64,000 nt of DNA, from assembly GCA_039707655.1 (NCBI GenBank), contig CM077668.1:64869086-64933085 (forward strand), written 5' to 3'. Source of the DNA: Elymus sibiricus (lineage: Eukaryota; Streptophyta; Magnoliopsida; Poales; Poaceae). Both the position numbers and the translations under genes were made by a program. Each line of letters begins with the position of its first letter. Positions within the stretch are counted from its first letter, which is position 1. The notes under the pieces were generated by a model that was given only the letters and a program-made list of their open reading frames with translations, was not told the DNA's origin and did no database searches. Below, one piece after another: positions 45,984-58,740 of this stretch.

Positions 45984-46515
45984 GCGAAGGTTGAGCAATC
46001 ACCACCCCCGTTGCCACGGCACGCCCGCATTTACTTCTCCTCCTTCCGTCGCTCCATTTCCCAAGTGTCGTGGCGAGGGAGTTGAGGCACCGCCCACTTT
46101 TATAGCAAGCATCATTACGGCTGTAAAACTGAAATGACTGAGGCGGTGAAAGGACAAGACGGCAGGGGCGCATTTCCCCACCGCGGGGTAATTAAACCAT
46201 TCCACGCGTCCGGCCTTCGCGGTCTCTGGACCCCATCTTTCCCGAACGCTCATGCGAAAATCACGCGGGCCAGACGGGCCCGGGGGCTACACCGTAGGCT
46301 ACCGGCCCGGCACGGTCTGTCCAAGTCTGACATAAGTCTCTCGTTTGGAAGGAACCAAGAGCTTGCGGGAAGAAGGATTTTTCCCGAAGAAACTATGGCT
46401 AACTTAAGTACGGGCAGAGTCTCCCGAAGACAAATACATCCAAAATCAAGACGAACACCGTGCAGCCGACAATACCGAGATACAAAATATTTACAAACAG
46501 CAATACCCAGAAGAC

Positions 46516-49500
46516 CTAAACCTCGGCCTCAGGGTCGGTGTCCTCGCCCGGGGAGCCATCGACGCGCGTGGAGTCCTCCGGGTCGCATTCAACATCACCC
46601 GGAGCAAACACACCAACAAGTTCTTCCACGAAACCAGCGGTAGCCGCCCGAGAGGTTTTTGCTCTCCTACCCTGTTCAGGGGGCTTCACTAACTCCGCAA
46701 ACGGGAAAGCAGGGTCGATGAGATGGAGGTTGGTGAAGATGCGCTCCCCAGCCAGCGCCGCCACTTCTCGAGCTTCGGTCACGATGATCTCCAGGAACTC
46801 CCTCTCGAACGCCTCCAGCTGGGCGACGAATCCCTGGAAGAACAAGGCATAGCTCCCCACATCATCCTCTTGGAAGTTAACGGATCCGGAAAGGGTTATC
46901 CCCAGTTTCCCGGCGATCGTAAAAATACGATCGTAAACCTCCCTGAAGACACCACACTGCATCCTATGCTGCCCCTGGAGCTGGTTTAACTCTTCACTCC
47001 GCTTCGCGTATGCTTCCACCAGCTGGGCGTGCTGAGTCTCGAGATGCGACAGCTCTGCCTGACAGTCCGAGAGCTTTTTCATAGCCTCATCTCGGGCACT
47101 TTCACTAGCACTCACCGATGACCGTGCTTCATCGACAGAGCTCTTCAAAGAACCCAACTGCCTCTCTAGGTCCGCACATCTGGCCTCCAGGACTTTGCTT
47201 TTCTCCGTGAAGCGCGTCTCCTGGAGGGTCAGCCTCCGTTGGTAATCAGAACGGGTGCCCTCTTTCTGCTTAAGGAGGGCGTCTGCGAGGATCCTTTTGT
47301 TATTAGCCTCCTGCTCGTCATGACGTTCCCTCAGCCGAGCGTCGGCTGCCTCAACGTTCGCCTGGTGAGCAGCCTCCCGGTGCGCGACGTTCGCTTCACG
47401 GCTCTCGAGTTCGGCCTTCTGGGCTTCCAGCACTTCCTGTAGCAGCTCCAGCCGTTCTCTCTTGGCACAGAGGTCCGACGCAGCCTTCTCGGCCTCCGCC
47501 TTGCGTGCCCCGACATCAGCCTCCCTATCGGTCACGGCTGCCTCTCGGGCGCCCAGGGCACACTATTGTTCGCGGACCGTGTCTCCCCCGAGAGGGGCTA
47601 CCGTCGCCCGCCAACGGGTATCGGCGGCATCTATCGGTGCCTCCAGCATAGGGACCGCACGGGTCCCCATGATATCCGGGGCTCTCGGATCTCGAACGAT
47701 TTCCTCCCCAGGCGTGTCCTCTGAAGAAACCAAATCAACCGTTCTCTCCCCGGCCGTTGACTTCCGGAAGTCTTCCCCTCCCGAGTCGCCCTCGGGGGCT
47801 TCCACCACAGCTTCTTCGGGCTGCGGTCCCATATGGGGGGAGCACTGGCAGCGGCCGGGCTATCGGTCGTCGCCGGCTCCGCCGGGACTGTGCCGAAGAG
47901 GTCACCTAAAAAGGAGAAAATGACCCTGTAAGAAGGAAGCCCAGCAATCGGAACGGCCGAGGAATCAAGTCACACCAAGCAAGCTAACCTGCTCCCTTGT
48001 GGCCTCGGGACGGTCCATGGACCTTGGATTTTCCACCACACCTGGGGTCTCCCTGAGTCGCCTCCCTTGCTGAGATTAAAGCCCTGCTCTTCCATGCGGC
48101 CTCAGCCACCTCCGGCCTCCCGGCCCTCGCCTCCGAAGAAGGGCCTCTAGGTCGGGGACTGCACACCCCCAGAAGAATAAGTGGCCGCCAGAAAATAACA
48201 CGGCGTCAAAACTTGAGAAACCACTTACGTGTCTCTGGCGCTCCATTGCCTCTTCAGCAGGCACTTCGTAAAGGAGGGGATCTGGGGCACCGGTTCCCCC
48301 CTTGCCTCTGCCTGACCCGTGAGAGGTCCCGTCCTGACCACAGGTCCCCCCTTATCGGGAGAAGCCTGAATTGGTGCCGGGACCTCAGATTCAGGCGGAG
48401 GCCCGTCCACGACCACGCCAACAATCGAGGGCAGACCCACCACTACGACCTCGTCGTTGGGTTCCTCAGGGCTGCCGAAGGAAGGATGGTCACGAACAAG
48501 CTGCTCGGATACAAAGGAAGGAAATGGCTAACAGGACATGAACGACTCTTACCCGTCTGAGCTTACGATGGCTGCGCGATGTTGTTGCGTGGGCCGCTCA
48601 TGCGACCCCGCGCCCTCCGAAGAAGATGGTCCTCTCTTCCTACCGACCAACAGCAGCGTGGCACACACAGGCGGGGCCAATAAATAGCCTGCGGCACCGT
48701 CACCATCATCCGCATCTTCCTCTGCAACCTCGTCGAAACCCGGCTCAGGCACCGACGGTCGCCCCAGGAACGGGTTGGGACGGCCGATTTCGCCCGCACC
48801 TCTGGTAACGGTGCCCCGCCTATCGCACTCCGGCAAGCCTTCCAGGATGGCTTTGCATGAACCGTCGGCATGCAACAGCCGAATGGAGGACGGGAGGCCC
48901 GGGCCGTCCTCAGAACGGAACAGGGTCTTCATGATCCATTTGAGCTTCTCGTCCCCGATAGTGAACAAGTGAAGGTGCCTTGAGCCTTGGGAATCCTGGA
49001 ACAACCACATTGGTAGCTGTTAAAGTTGCAAGGGGGCTACACGTAGCCGGGAGAAGCAGCGGACCACCATACGCCCATCAAGGCGCCTCCCCGCGAAATA
49101 TTTGAAACGCCTGAGCACGGGCTTAAGGGCGTTCCCGGCGGGACAGCTCGCCCACCCAGCGTGCTCCCTTGCCAGAACGACGGGCTCTCAAAGTCAGGGT
49201 AAGCATCCAGCTCTGACGCCACTCCTCCACGTGCGGGTAAAGCTTCAAAGGGATGAAATCGGCTTCGGCTTCCGCTCCGGTATGGTGGAAGGTCACGCTT
49301 CCGGAGGTCTGGTTCCGAGGAACCCGACATGCCACAAAGAAATGCCGGAAGAGTTCCAAAGACGGCATCACCCCAACGAACCCCTCGCACCGGAAGGAGA
49401 AGACCGCCAAAACCAACACGGCATTGGGATGAAGATGTAGCATGTGAAGTTGATAATGTTCCAAGACCACCAAGAAGAAGTTGGAAAAGGGAGGAACTAG

Positions 49501-49690
49501 GCCGGCGGCAAGAAAGTTGAGGAAGATGGGAACTAAGGTACCCTCCGCGGATATGCTGCCGGCCGGGAAAAGCTCCATGGACCCCCACGAATGGTTCACG
49601 CCCCCCACCAAGAACCGGAACTTCTTCAGATTCCGAGCATTAGAAAGCCCCGGTTCGTGCAGGGCGGGAAAAGGCCTCGCTGGGGGGTGC
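46516..49690 (-). pseudogene. spliced retrotransposon antisense-type gene (PF04195-like plus coiled coil), 5' truncated
   Basis: Minus strand. Exon 1 (about 49690-49090) encodes a PF04195-like domain: LKKFRFLVGGVNHSWGSM, AAGLVPPFSNFFLVVLEHYQL, HLHPNAVLVLAVFSF. Further exons end at GT donors: about 49014-48560 (IGDEKLKWIMKTLF), about 48480-48228, about 48162-47990, and a long last exon about 47907-46516. The last exon has an acidic part, then a coiled coil of roughly 200 residues, then VYDRIFTIAGKLG...ALFFQGFVAQLEAF...TNLHLIDPAFPFAELV and an acidic tail. One in-frame TAG lies at about 47565, and a frame change lies in exon 1 near 49120. The 5' end is cut off near 49690, close to the LINE fragment. 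No LTR or pol accompanies it. Product role unknown. Confidence 0.7.
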
Positions 49691-49849
49691 TAGCATCGAG
49701 CTAAGCAGGTATGTTTTGTAAAAGTGACTGGATCCGCGATGTAATACTATGACGTGTGATGTATCTTGATATTTCATTATCAGTTGTGCGTGTCAGCTAT
49801 TGATCCAGGGACTGACACAATAAAGCGCAGAGATTCGAGGCCCTTTCGG

Positions 49850-50470
49850 GACCGGGTCGTGACATTTGTACTCATGACGAGACAATCAGACACCTCTTTT
49901 TTCAGTGCAAGTTTGCGCGTTCTACATAGTGAATCATCCAAATCGCGTCTAGTCTGTATCCGCCCACATGTGTTGCCAATATTTTTTGTCATTGGTTGGA
50001 CCGTATCCCTTATAGGTTCAAAATGCTATTAAGGTGGGAGCGTGTGCCTTATTATGTCGCTTTGGCTATGTAGAAATGATCTGGTTTTTAATGACAAAAA
50101 ATCTTCTCCTTTACAGGTTATTTTTCGTTATACGCACTCGCTTCATACGTGGTTTATGCTTCATTGTACGGAGTACCAACCACTGTTCAAGGCGGTGTCT
50201 ACGCGATTGGAGCGAGTGGCGATTGAGGTTTTCTCCAACATGGGTGACAGCATAACCTCCGTATCGGTCCATCACCCCTTTCGAAATAGACATAGTGACG
50301 GTCCTATTCGACTCTACCGGTGCCAATATGTCAGCTTTTTATCTTTTTTTCAGACTGCTTGTGTTTGGCTATGTGTATCCTAGCTATACAGAGGCCGAGA
50401 GTTGCTCGTCATGTTTTGTATCCAATTGATGCTACATTTTGAGTTAATAAATGCACCCTTTATCGAAAAA
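49850..50470 (+). mobile_element. LINE (L1-type) 3' end, ORF2 zinc-binding tail
   Basis: Shows the end of a non-LTR reverse-transcriptase protein in shifting frames: ETIRHLFFQCKFARST near 49880, NIFCHWLDRIPYRF near 49980, SLWLCRNDLVFNDK near 50055-50100 and FRYTHSLHTW near 50125. The H...C spacing fits the zinc-binding domain (zf-RVT). It ends in AATAAATGCACCC...TCGAAAAAA, a short poly-A end at about 50470. The 5' part is missing, as is usual for LINEs; its exact left limit (49.7-49.85 kb) is unclear. Confidence 0.8.
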
Positions 50471-52079
50471 ATCTCTGACTGAGATATGTTGGTTGGTGTG
50501 TCATGATTTGTGCTGTTATTATCCTAGGAGGATAAGTCCAAGACAACTCCTGCAAAACACACTCTATGATATGTTAGAGATGGAAGACGTCGGGCTTATC
50601 AGCTAGCAGTCTATCATGTGGTGGCTGCTCTGCAGGCGTACATCCAGAACTGTATGAGATCCTTGTAGGAACTTTGCGACCCTACTTTGATGATATGGTG
50701 GTTGACGAATGGGAGTGGTCTCGTATCTTTGTGGAACAACTTGACCTCGGATAACCAACGCATATATGTCCGACATAAGCCACATGCTGTAATAATCTCA
50801 CAAATGTTCGCTATTTCGTATAGTAGAGTTATATGAAGGATCAGAAGATATTTGCTCTGGTTTGTGGAGCTCCCACTGGGGCCATCGTCTTGTTTTGTAC
50901 TACCTTGTATGCCATTTGGCAAGCTTTGGTCCCATTACTTCCTTTCTCCGACCCGTAACCAGCAAAGCTGAGGCGGACCATATGCCTCACGATTCCTCCG
51001 GTTTTTTCTCTGGGTTTATGTAAAAGGTGGCACCCAAGGTTAGAGGTGCAAGCATTGACAGGACGCGGGGGGGGGGGGGGGGGGGGGGGGGGGCTTCTGG
51101 TGTGACCAACAAACTTCCTTGTTCTTTGTTAAAATTCTTTACTGAACGAGGAGCAGAAGGGTATTGCAACCAATTGCAGAAAAGTAAAAGGGTTACCCAA
51201 GGATCATGTTTTCTTCAACCGGGGCCAAGGAAATGCAACACTCCACTCCGTAGCCCCATATTCAACACTCTAGCGCGCATACCCCTAGTATCAGCATAGA
51301 GTCCCTTGCACATTCTATAGCGGGATGTCACTTGTTGTGTGGGTCGGGGTCCTAGAGAGTAGATACCGCTTTAGTCCCTCAAACATCGGCCGGTGTGAGC
51401 CCTCTCATGAAATTACATAAGAACCTCGTATGGGTGTCTGCCATCACCCTATCACCCATTTGTTGGCTAGTACTGCTTTAATCCTAAGGATAGCACCACC
51501 TCATACATAATGTTTTTTTCTAGAAGTTGTTTCCTTCTTCGATTGTTACCAACAATCGTATTTGACCAATTACGGTCGAGAGAGGCCCCAGATTAAATGA
51601 GTAAGTTGGCAGTCGAGCCTTACGAAAGAGGTTCTCGGAAACTAGATCCAGTTGAGGGTGTCGGCGAAGTGGATGTTCAATGAAAAGCCTCAGCCACAAG
51701 TTTCATCTCAGAGTCACAGTTGTTAATGGTGGTGGTGATGGTGAGGAGTTGAGTGTATCCTATCACTTGAAGAGGGTCTCTGAGACCAACATGATCTCTT
51801 CCTAACGCTAATCATACTGCATAGGCAGCTTGGAGCAAAAAGCCTTGGCTTCAACCACTTCCTTGCTACGGTAGTGCTAACCGAGGTCCTGAATGAGCGG
51901 CGGTAACCGTAGTGGTGACCAGGGGTGATCACGACGGTGGGACGATGTTCGTGAGCGCGGTTTCCCTGGCTTTAGTGACGACGGGCGAGCTAGTGGTAGA
52001 CGAAGATCAGTTGACATCGCCTCCGGAATCGCCTGAGGCCGTCATGATAAACTGCTCTAGGGTGATGTCCTGCGGTCAG
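50471..52079. other. unassigned, with a 27-G homopolymer
   Basis: No transposon end, domain or long ORF recognised. Poly-G at 51067-51093. A short GGTGGTGGTGATGGTGA run near 51727. Probably old decayed repeats. Confidence 0.4.
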
Positions 52080-52660
52080 TTAATGAAGTTTTGCAAGGCT
52101 TGCCTGACTATCCTCGTCAACTTCCGTTTCTAGGAATGAGACAAGGCTTGCGTAACTAGCCCCGTCGTCCGAGACGTAGCCATCCCAGATGCAATCCTCT
52201 GGCTCGTGGTCATAGATTATTGGGCAGTTGGTGCACACCATGGCACCTAGATGGGACGCGTGGGCAGCCTGGCGGTTACCGCAGTGTTGGTGCGGCGTAC
52301 CAACCTTGTAGCCATGATCCGGGCCTCGATCGCGAGGCTTGCTGATGGAGGATCGTCGTTTTATGGATCGAACGCCAGAGATGCTGCTGACGCGGGTTCT
52401 GTGGAGGTTGCGGTTGAAGCTTGAGGAGGCGGTGGAACACAAAGCCAAAGGTCACCATAGCGGTTGATGATGAAAGCGAGCGTGCTGAAGAAGATGGTCT
52501 GAATGGGGGCAGGAGGTGTATTGATGTGGAGCCGAAATGCCCCATTCGCAAGGAAGGCGAGGGAGCCGAAAGTAAAGCTCTGGCCCGGCGTGAAGTCGCC
52601 GGGCATTATCGTAGATCCGATCTGGAGTTAGTCTCCAATGGAGCAGCACCTGACTAGCGG
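52080..52660 (-). pseudogene. decayed gypsy gag start
   Basis: On the minus strand, just after the primer side of an LTR, frames read MPGDFTPGQSFTFGSLAFLANGAF (about 52606-52535) and, shifted, PPQASTATSTEPAS. The opening resembles the gag start of element A (GEIHFGALSFIADD). The frame breaks repeatedly and nothing of pol remains before 52080. Weak evidence beyond position and this short similarity. Confidence 0.35.
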
Positions 52661-52671
52661 ACCAAATGACG

Positions 52672-53450
52672 GTGCAAAAAATTGTCAGTATCCTCGGTAG
52701 GTTGGAGAGCATAGCTGGAAGTACCAGAGGGGATCACACACGGGGGGTTTTACCAAGGTTTGGGCCCTCATCGTTGAGGTAACACCCTACTCCTTCTTTG
52801 GATTGGATTGATGGTGGGAACGCCTCGTGCCAGGAGTTACAGGTTGAAGATGTTGATTGGTACCGAGAACTAAGTTATGGAATAGATGTCATCGACCTAC
52901 CCCTAGCCTCACCTTATATAGGTGGTGAGAGCTAGGGTTTTACAGGGGCCCTAACTGACCTCGCCACGATAGCTTCTTGACTTCCACGCCAAGATCATGC
53001 TTTATAAGGAATCTAGGCCCTTGATCAATTGTTGTGCCAAGCATGCAGCCATACCTCTTGGGCTCCACAGCCGATGGGCCACCCCTGCTAAAGTGTACCA
53101 TCAAGGGTTCTTTCTCTCTCTAGTTTTCTCTGAGCTCTTCTTCCTGGACGTCGGAGTGTTACGGGATTACTAAGTCTGAATGTGTGGATACCTCAGAGGG
53201 GTCGTCTACTTCGATTCTTGACCGGCGGATCATATCACAAAAATTCTTGCAGCTACGAGGTATATCCTACCTGCGGGAACTGTCCCGCTTCACCAACAGA
53301 CTACACTGCTTCCTCTACTCTACTTGTCGGTGATATTATCACTACCCGCCATCTTCATAGTGTTACTGGGCGCGAACGTGTAACATTTTGTTGTTGTTGT
53401 GGAACACGTTCCCTACAAAAGTCACATGACTACCATCTCTGAGGACAAAA
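52672..53450 (-). repeat. gypsy LTR remnant, minus strand
   Basis: Similar to 59790-60000 (shared CCTCGGTAGG, AAGTACCAGA and GGGCCCTCATC...GAGGTAA followed by ACCCTACT). TATA box on the minus strand, CTATATAAGG, at about 52914-52923, roughly 235 bp before the primer side. The right limit is not defined. Confidence 0.5.
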
Positions 53451-56219
53451 AATTGAGGTTTGTGCTAGCTCCGAAGATCGTCCGAGAGAGTCGAGCAGTG
53501 CCATGATTCCGTGAGTTTCACTGGTGGAGCTTTACAACCTCTCAAACAGGATGGGATGACTCTATGATGGAATGCGGTGTCAGTGGTCTTCTTACGGGCC
53601 TCCTCTTGCTAGTTCCAAGGCGAACCTTCACTTTTCCCGGGAGACGTTCCGAAAATCATCATGGTCCTGCCCCTGTTTCTGACAAGAATGAGGGTTTTGA
53701 TCTCTAGGAAGGATGGCTACAGATACCATAGCTTCACTGGGCAACTATTTTTTATGCTAGGAGATCTCCTAATGAAGGTCTGTGAGATCGCTTGGGGGCC
53801 TGTTCTGGCTCCCTCGATCCTATCGGTTGTTGGGGTGGGGTTTAAAAGTATCTCTATTTTCTCCGGTGGCCGTTTCTAGGTACTTTAGGCATCTCCAATA
53901 AGTTCCATTCCATTGTCAAAGTTCCCTGCCTCCTAAGCACCCATATTAGCTGGATCATGCTGGTGGTCCTCGGCCAGGATATCATTGTCAAAAATGCGGA
54001 TGTAGATCTCTTCTATCACGATGATGTCCCCAAGTAAGTATCCTTCTCCTTTAGGTCATCGTCGGGTGGTCCCACATGCTCGGGGTCCAGGGTTGTGGCC
54101 TCCATGATTATGTGGATGGAGCTATTGGCGATATCTGCTCAGGCACCATGGTGGCTGCTAAATGTAGTTGCATGTGAGAGTAGAGGGAGGGGTTGAGCTC
54201 GAAGGGATCTCGTCAACAAGTGCGGTAACACAGTGCTCTTAGATAGGTTTAGGCCACCCGGGTTGGTAATAGCCCTACAACCTAACAACCTATCTCTATT
54301 GATCAGTGAGAGAATTACAATAGTGTTTCGTCGATCTACTAAGATAAATTACGTGCATTATGCTCCCGCATGACCCTGTCCTTTGGCAGGAGTCCGACTT
54401 GGTTTAGTAAATATGTTTGGAACATGTGATAAGATCACATGATCGCATAATTAATGAGAACATATCTCCCATAACCGTCGAATCCCAAAAGTAGCGCGAC
54501 GTCCATGTCCTCTACAAGTGTCTACTCTGGTGCTGGACTCAGAAACCTATAGACACTCGAGCATGTGATATGGTTTAGTTACAACCATATAACATCCTCC
54601 ATCAAGTGGGCACGCTTACTAAATGATACTAAATGAGTCCTTTTTCACTATCCCTCTTCCTCTTTCTCCATATTTATTATATTTTTATTTGAGCACATCT
54701 AGAGGTAGGCTCTTGCATGACATCCTACCCCCTTATTTTTCATGTCTCTCTCCTCCACATAGACAAAAAAAGTGCCACGTAAGCGGGCTATAAGCCCCTT
54801 CTTATATTTGCTCGCACGTCACGGCAAGAAGCGACTATGAAGTGTTGCTCAAGCTTTAGAACATAGTATTATCCTTGTGTCACTCTAGGTTTGGTCCGGT
54901 AACTCATCACATACACGTTCATGGGTCATCGGACACCTTTCTGTATGCCCTTTCCCGTAACTCCTCGTGTCACCTGTTATTTTTAAAGGTATTAGAATGA
55001 ATGCTAAACATCAAATCACAGTACGAACTATGGTGATAAGGATCCCCTCTCGCTCATGCGCGTCCTCCTACCTCTAGGTACTCCTCGCCCCTTCACATCC
55101 TCGGGGCAGCGTGGTAATGATGGTGCTACATGGGATCGAACTGCCCATGCCTAGAAGTAATGTCTTCTTCTCCCCTTTACTGCCCTACTAAGAGTTAGAC
55201 CTACTCATTTGTCCTTGCTTCCATGTGTACGGGACAAAATTGTTGAACGATTTCGGCATCCTCAGAATTTCCTTCCCCATTGTGATGAGTTTCTCCTCAG
55301 CCTTATTGTGTTATTCCTCTCTCTGTAGTTTTGCCATCTTCTGTTGTCTAGATTCAGTTTGATTTTCTTGGTCTAAATTCTTTGAAAGTAGATGGAACGC
55401 ACACTCCCTGCAAGTTCAATTCACCAATTTCCTTTCAAGTTTTGTACTTCTCCATACCACTTATGTGCATAATTTGACAGTAGCATATTCAATCCTAATA
55501 GCTTAATTTGTTAGACCCAAAAAGAACATCGAAATTTAACCTTTGTTGTTACTGAAATTGCATGCAATTAGTTATTGTCCCGTTCAGACTATCTAATTTT
55601 TGTTATACTGAAAGATAATGACCTTATCTCATAGAATTCCAAGTTATACTAAAATAAAGACATCTCAGAGACTTCCTGTTCAAACTATCTGATTATTTAG
55701 TTTGTTCAATGACAAGATGTGAATGGTATTGTATCGAGTCTTCAGTCCAAAGGTATATAAAGTTTTCTACTTGTTATGGTGCAGTTTTGACTATGTCAGA
55801 AAACGTACAGCTGCGCATCATCAACATTGACCCATCCTTACTTTCAGAACAATTTGTAGCACTAGTTGTTCATTCTTTGATATGAATATTGCTGGCATAT
55901 TCTGTAGTGGCTTATATATTTTGCTAAATGATGTTCATGTTATCTGAACTTTTTAGATGTTTTGGGTGGTATATAAGAGGAAGACCAACCATATGAAAAC
56001 AATAGAAGTTCATGGATTTTGAGCACCAACGAGGCACACTTAGGTTCAGAGCCGTGAAACAGTCCAAATGTTATGTGTCCTGCCTAAAGGAAATATGTGT
56101 TTGCTTCTTCAAGAAGAACAAAAGAAGTTAATGGCCGATTGTATCTGTCATTGAAAAACATTGCAATCATTAGTAGCATGAGGAAATGAATTATGATACT
56201 TGCAATAAGTACGCAGTTT
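53451..56219. other. unassigned sequence
   Basis: No ORF above about 80 codons, no transposon terminus and no recognisable repeat. Composition becomes AT-rich from about 54.6 kb. It may be the decayed pol and 3' part of the gypsy element at 56.2-58.7 kb, but nothing in it shows this. Confidence 0.35.
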
Positions 56220-57830
56220 TAGATCATCAAACAGTAGTAAGGTATGCAGTATTTTAATCATCTTATCTGGCAACAAAGCATCAAATATTTTATCACACTT
56301 AGATATATCAAAATTAAATCTCATATCCTCATCATAGTTCTTGTGAATCGTCTTAAGAGCATAGCATGTATAAGGTTTGGCCTTTGAGGACTAAATAAAT
56401 TCATTAGTATAGATATCAACCTCATCGTCCGAATTATCACCATTATACGCAACCATATGCATTCTAGGACGATTGGTTGTAGACCTATGAACCTCTTTAC
56501 TTCGACTCTCTTGAGCCAAAGCTTTTTGTAAGACTTGATTAATACTTTAAAACTCATAACTTTCTAGCCTCTCTTTAATGTGAATTTTCAAACAATTAAG
56601 AACAAGATCCACCAAGTCTTTCTCGGTTATCACTAAGCTATAGCATCGGGTTTTTTATATCTCTAAATCTCCTGACATAATCGGTGACAAATTCACCATG
56701 TTTTTGCCTAACCAATGTAAGATGTGATAACTTAAGCTCATTATTGCCGCTACACAAGTGATCATGAAATTTCTACTCTAGTTGTGACCATAGAGAATAG
56801 ATCCATGTGGTAAAGCAGAAAATCATGAAAATGTGGTGCCAGTTAAAGATAGGGGAAATAAACGCACTTTCAGTTTTTCGATGGAACCTGCTTCACCCCA
56901 CTATGCTAGATATTGACTAATATGCTCCCAAGTTGTTTTCGTACCCTCACCACTAAATTTAGTAAAATCAGGAACCTCATAACCTTGAAGCTATGGAATT
57001 GCGTCGAAGTGTTCACGATAAGGTTTTCGGTATACAGGGCTCCTTACTTTCGGCTTGGTTCCAAAAGTTTCTTGAAACATCTTATGTAAATCCTCCCCTA
57101 ATTTAGCTAAAATTGGGTCTGAGGTAGCTGAAGATGCTTGTGATGATGGCATAGGAGCGACATGAGTACTAGCTAGGGGTGCAACTTGTGGTATAGGCAC
57201 CGAACCATAATTCGGCAGAAAAACAAACATGCTTGTACTTATGTGTGGTGTGACAAATTGATTCAACGTCAATGCCGAATCAGGCACACTCATAATGGTA
57301 TTAGAGCATTTTGTTGTGGCCACAAGTTGATTGGTGCAGCTGGGATAAAAGTTCAATGGCATGGGAGACACCGATGAATTGGGTAAAGTTGTATTAGGGT
57401 TTTCTACACTAGTAGATACACCAACATTACCACTAATGACGGGGCCATACTTTTATGAGCATTTGTATTTGCTATGAATGAATTATATGTCACCACATTA
57501 CCCTTACTAACAAGACTTCCAATCACAACCACTTGCTCTGAAGATAAAACTTTACTCACAATGATTTCATCTTGTTTGTTAAGGAGAGGAGGGAACTTGA
57601 TGTCTCGAACCAGAGTGATGTTGCGTTGATGGCCCTTCTTGAAATTTTCAAGAAAGGCCTGGAAATCCTCCTCCTCGCACTGCTTTTTGAGTGCCTCATA
57701 AGCCTCCTCGCGCTGCTGCTTGTTCGGTTCATAGGTCTGGCGATGTTCCTCTGATAGTTCATCAAGATCGGGCTTGATGATGTTATCGGCGTCAACTTCT
57801 GAGAGCTTGGGGAGGTTAGACAAGGTTCAT
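56220..57830 (-). pseudogene. gypsy gag, decayed
   Basis: Minus strand. It opens with SNLPKLSEVDADNIIKPDLD at about 57823 and a QQREEAYEALKKQCEEEDFQ helix. A Pro/Ser/Thr-rich stretch follows (57371-57000), then gag-core words with stops: LQGYEVPDFTKFSGEGTK and TWEHISQYLA at 56890-56990. Near 56220-56480 comes DDEVDIYTNEFI and FNFDISKCDKIFDALL, typical of the region before the protease in plant gypsy elements. Several stops and frame changes; no pol follows. Confidence 0.7.
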
Positions 57831-57850
57831 GATGATTCTTGACCTCCCTT

Positions 57851-57870
57851 CCCCAGCAGAGTCGCCAAAA
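57851..57870 (-). other. primer binding region of the 56-58 kb gypsy element
   Basis: The minus strand reads TTTTGGCGACTCTGCTGGGG between the LTR end and gag, the context common in plant gypsy elements. Confidence 0.65.
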
Positions 57871-57872
57871 AG

Positions 57873-58740
57873 TGCGTTCACACATGAACACGTCATTGTG
57901 TACCTCCAGCGCCGAGCCTTATACGCAGGACACATTGCTAGAGGATCCTCACCGGGAGCACAAGATGCAAGACACGCCGTCAAGAACTTTTGTAGACCCA
58001 AAGGCCCAAATGCCTGGGAGGGACCGCGTCAGGGAGTGCGGCAGCTATGGGATGCCCTCGGTTGATCCAACCGCCCCTAGAGCCTCGAGGATCATTTCTC
58101 TCCAACAAGAACAAACAGAGAATGAGAAAGTAAGAACAAGGTAGAGATGTAAAAACTAGGCTAAAAGTAGTAGATGTGTAGTGATTGTGTGTTGTTTTTG
58201 AATCGGCCATAACCGCTTATCTATATATGAGGTGATGGACTTTCCATACAAGAAAAGAACTTGGATTTCCATCCAAATCGTCGAATTTTAACCTAACTAG
58301 GACTCAATCATGAGCGCCGGACCGGACGTCCGGCTACATGGCCGGCCATCCGGCCATGCCTAGTTTTTTTTTACAACGGCATCATTTTTGGTCTCTAGAT
58401 TCGCAATATGACCTTGGATGCAGATAACCCCAAAAGGAAATATATGCATTTCGACGAGACGAACCACTTTCATGTTGAACATTTTTAATTCGAGGACATC
58501 TTGAGGGTGTTTTGGCCTGTTTTATAACTTCTGTAGCACAGAAAACAAACGTCCTTGGCCGGACAATAGCCCGGATGTCCGGGTTCCTAGCCAGACATCC
58601 AACTTCAATTTTCAACTGTCTGTTGCCTTTGTGCAACTTCCCGGACAATATCCCACACATCCAGCCCGTTTGTCCGGCCTTGGGCCGGACATCTGGCTAC
58701 CTGGGCGAACAGTCCGGCCATTTGCTGTTGCAGCACACTG
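57873..58740 (-). repeat. probable 5' LTR of the 56-58 kb gypsy element
   Basis: Lies directly before the primer region on the minus strand. TATA box candidate ATATATAG at 58221-58229, about 350 bp from the primer site. The distal part is rich in CCGGACATCCGGCC-type words (58310-58720). The left (U3) limit is not determined and no second LTR is seen. Confidence 0.5.

Noticed and set aside
52080..52660. Host gene with Pro-rich product
   Set aside because: Frames are short and broken, and the position beside an LTR primer side fits a decayed gag better.
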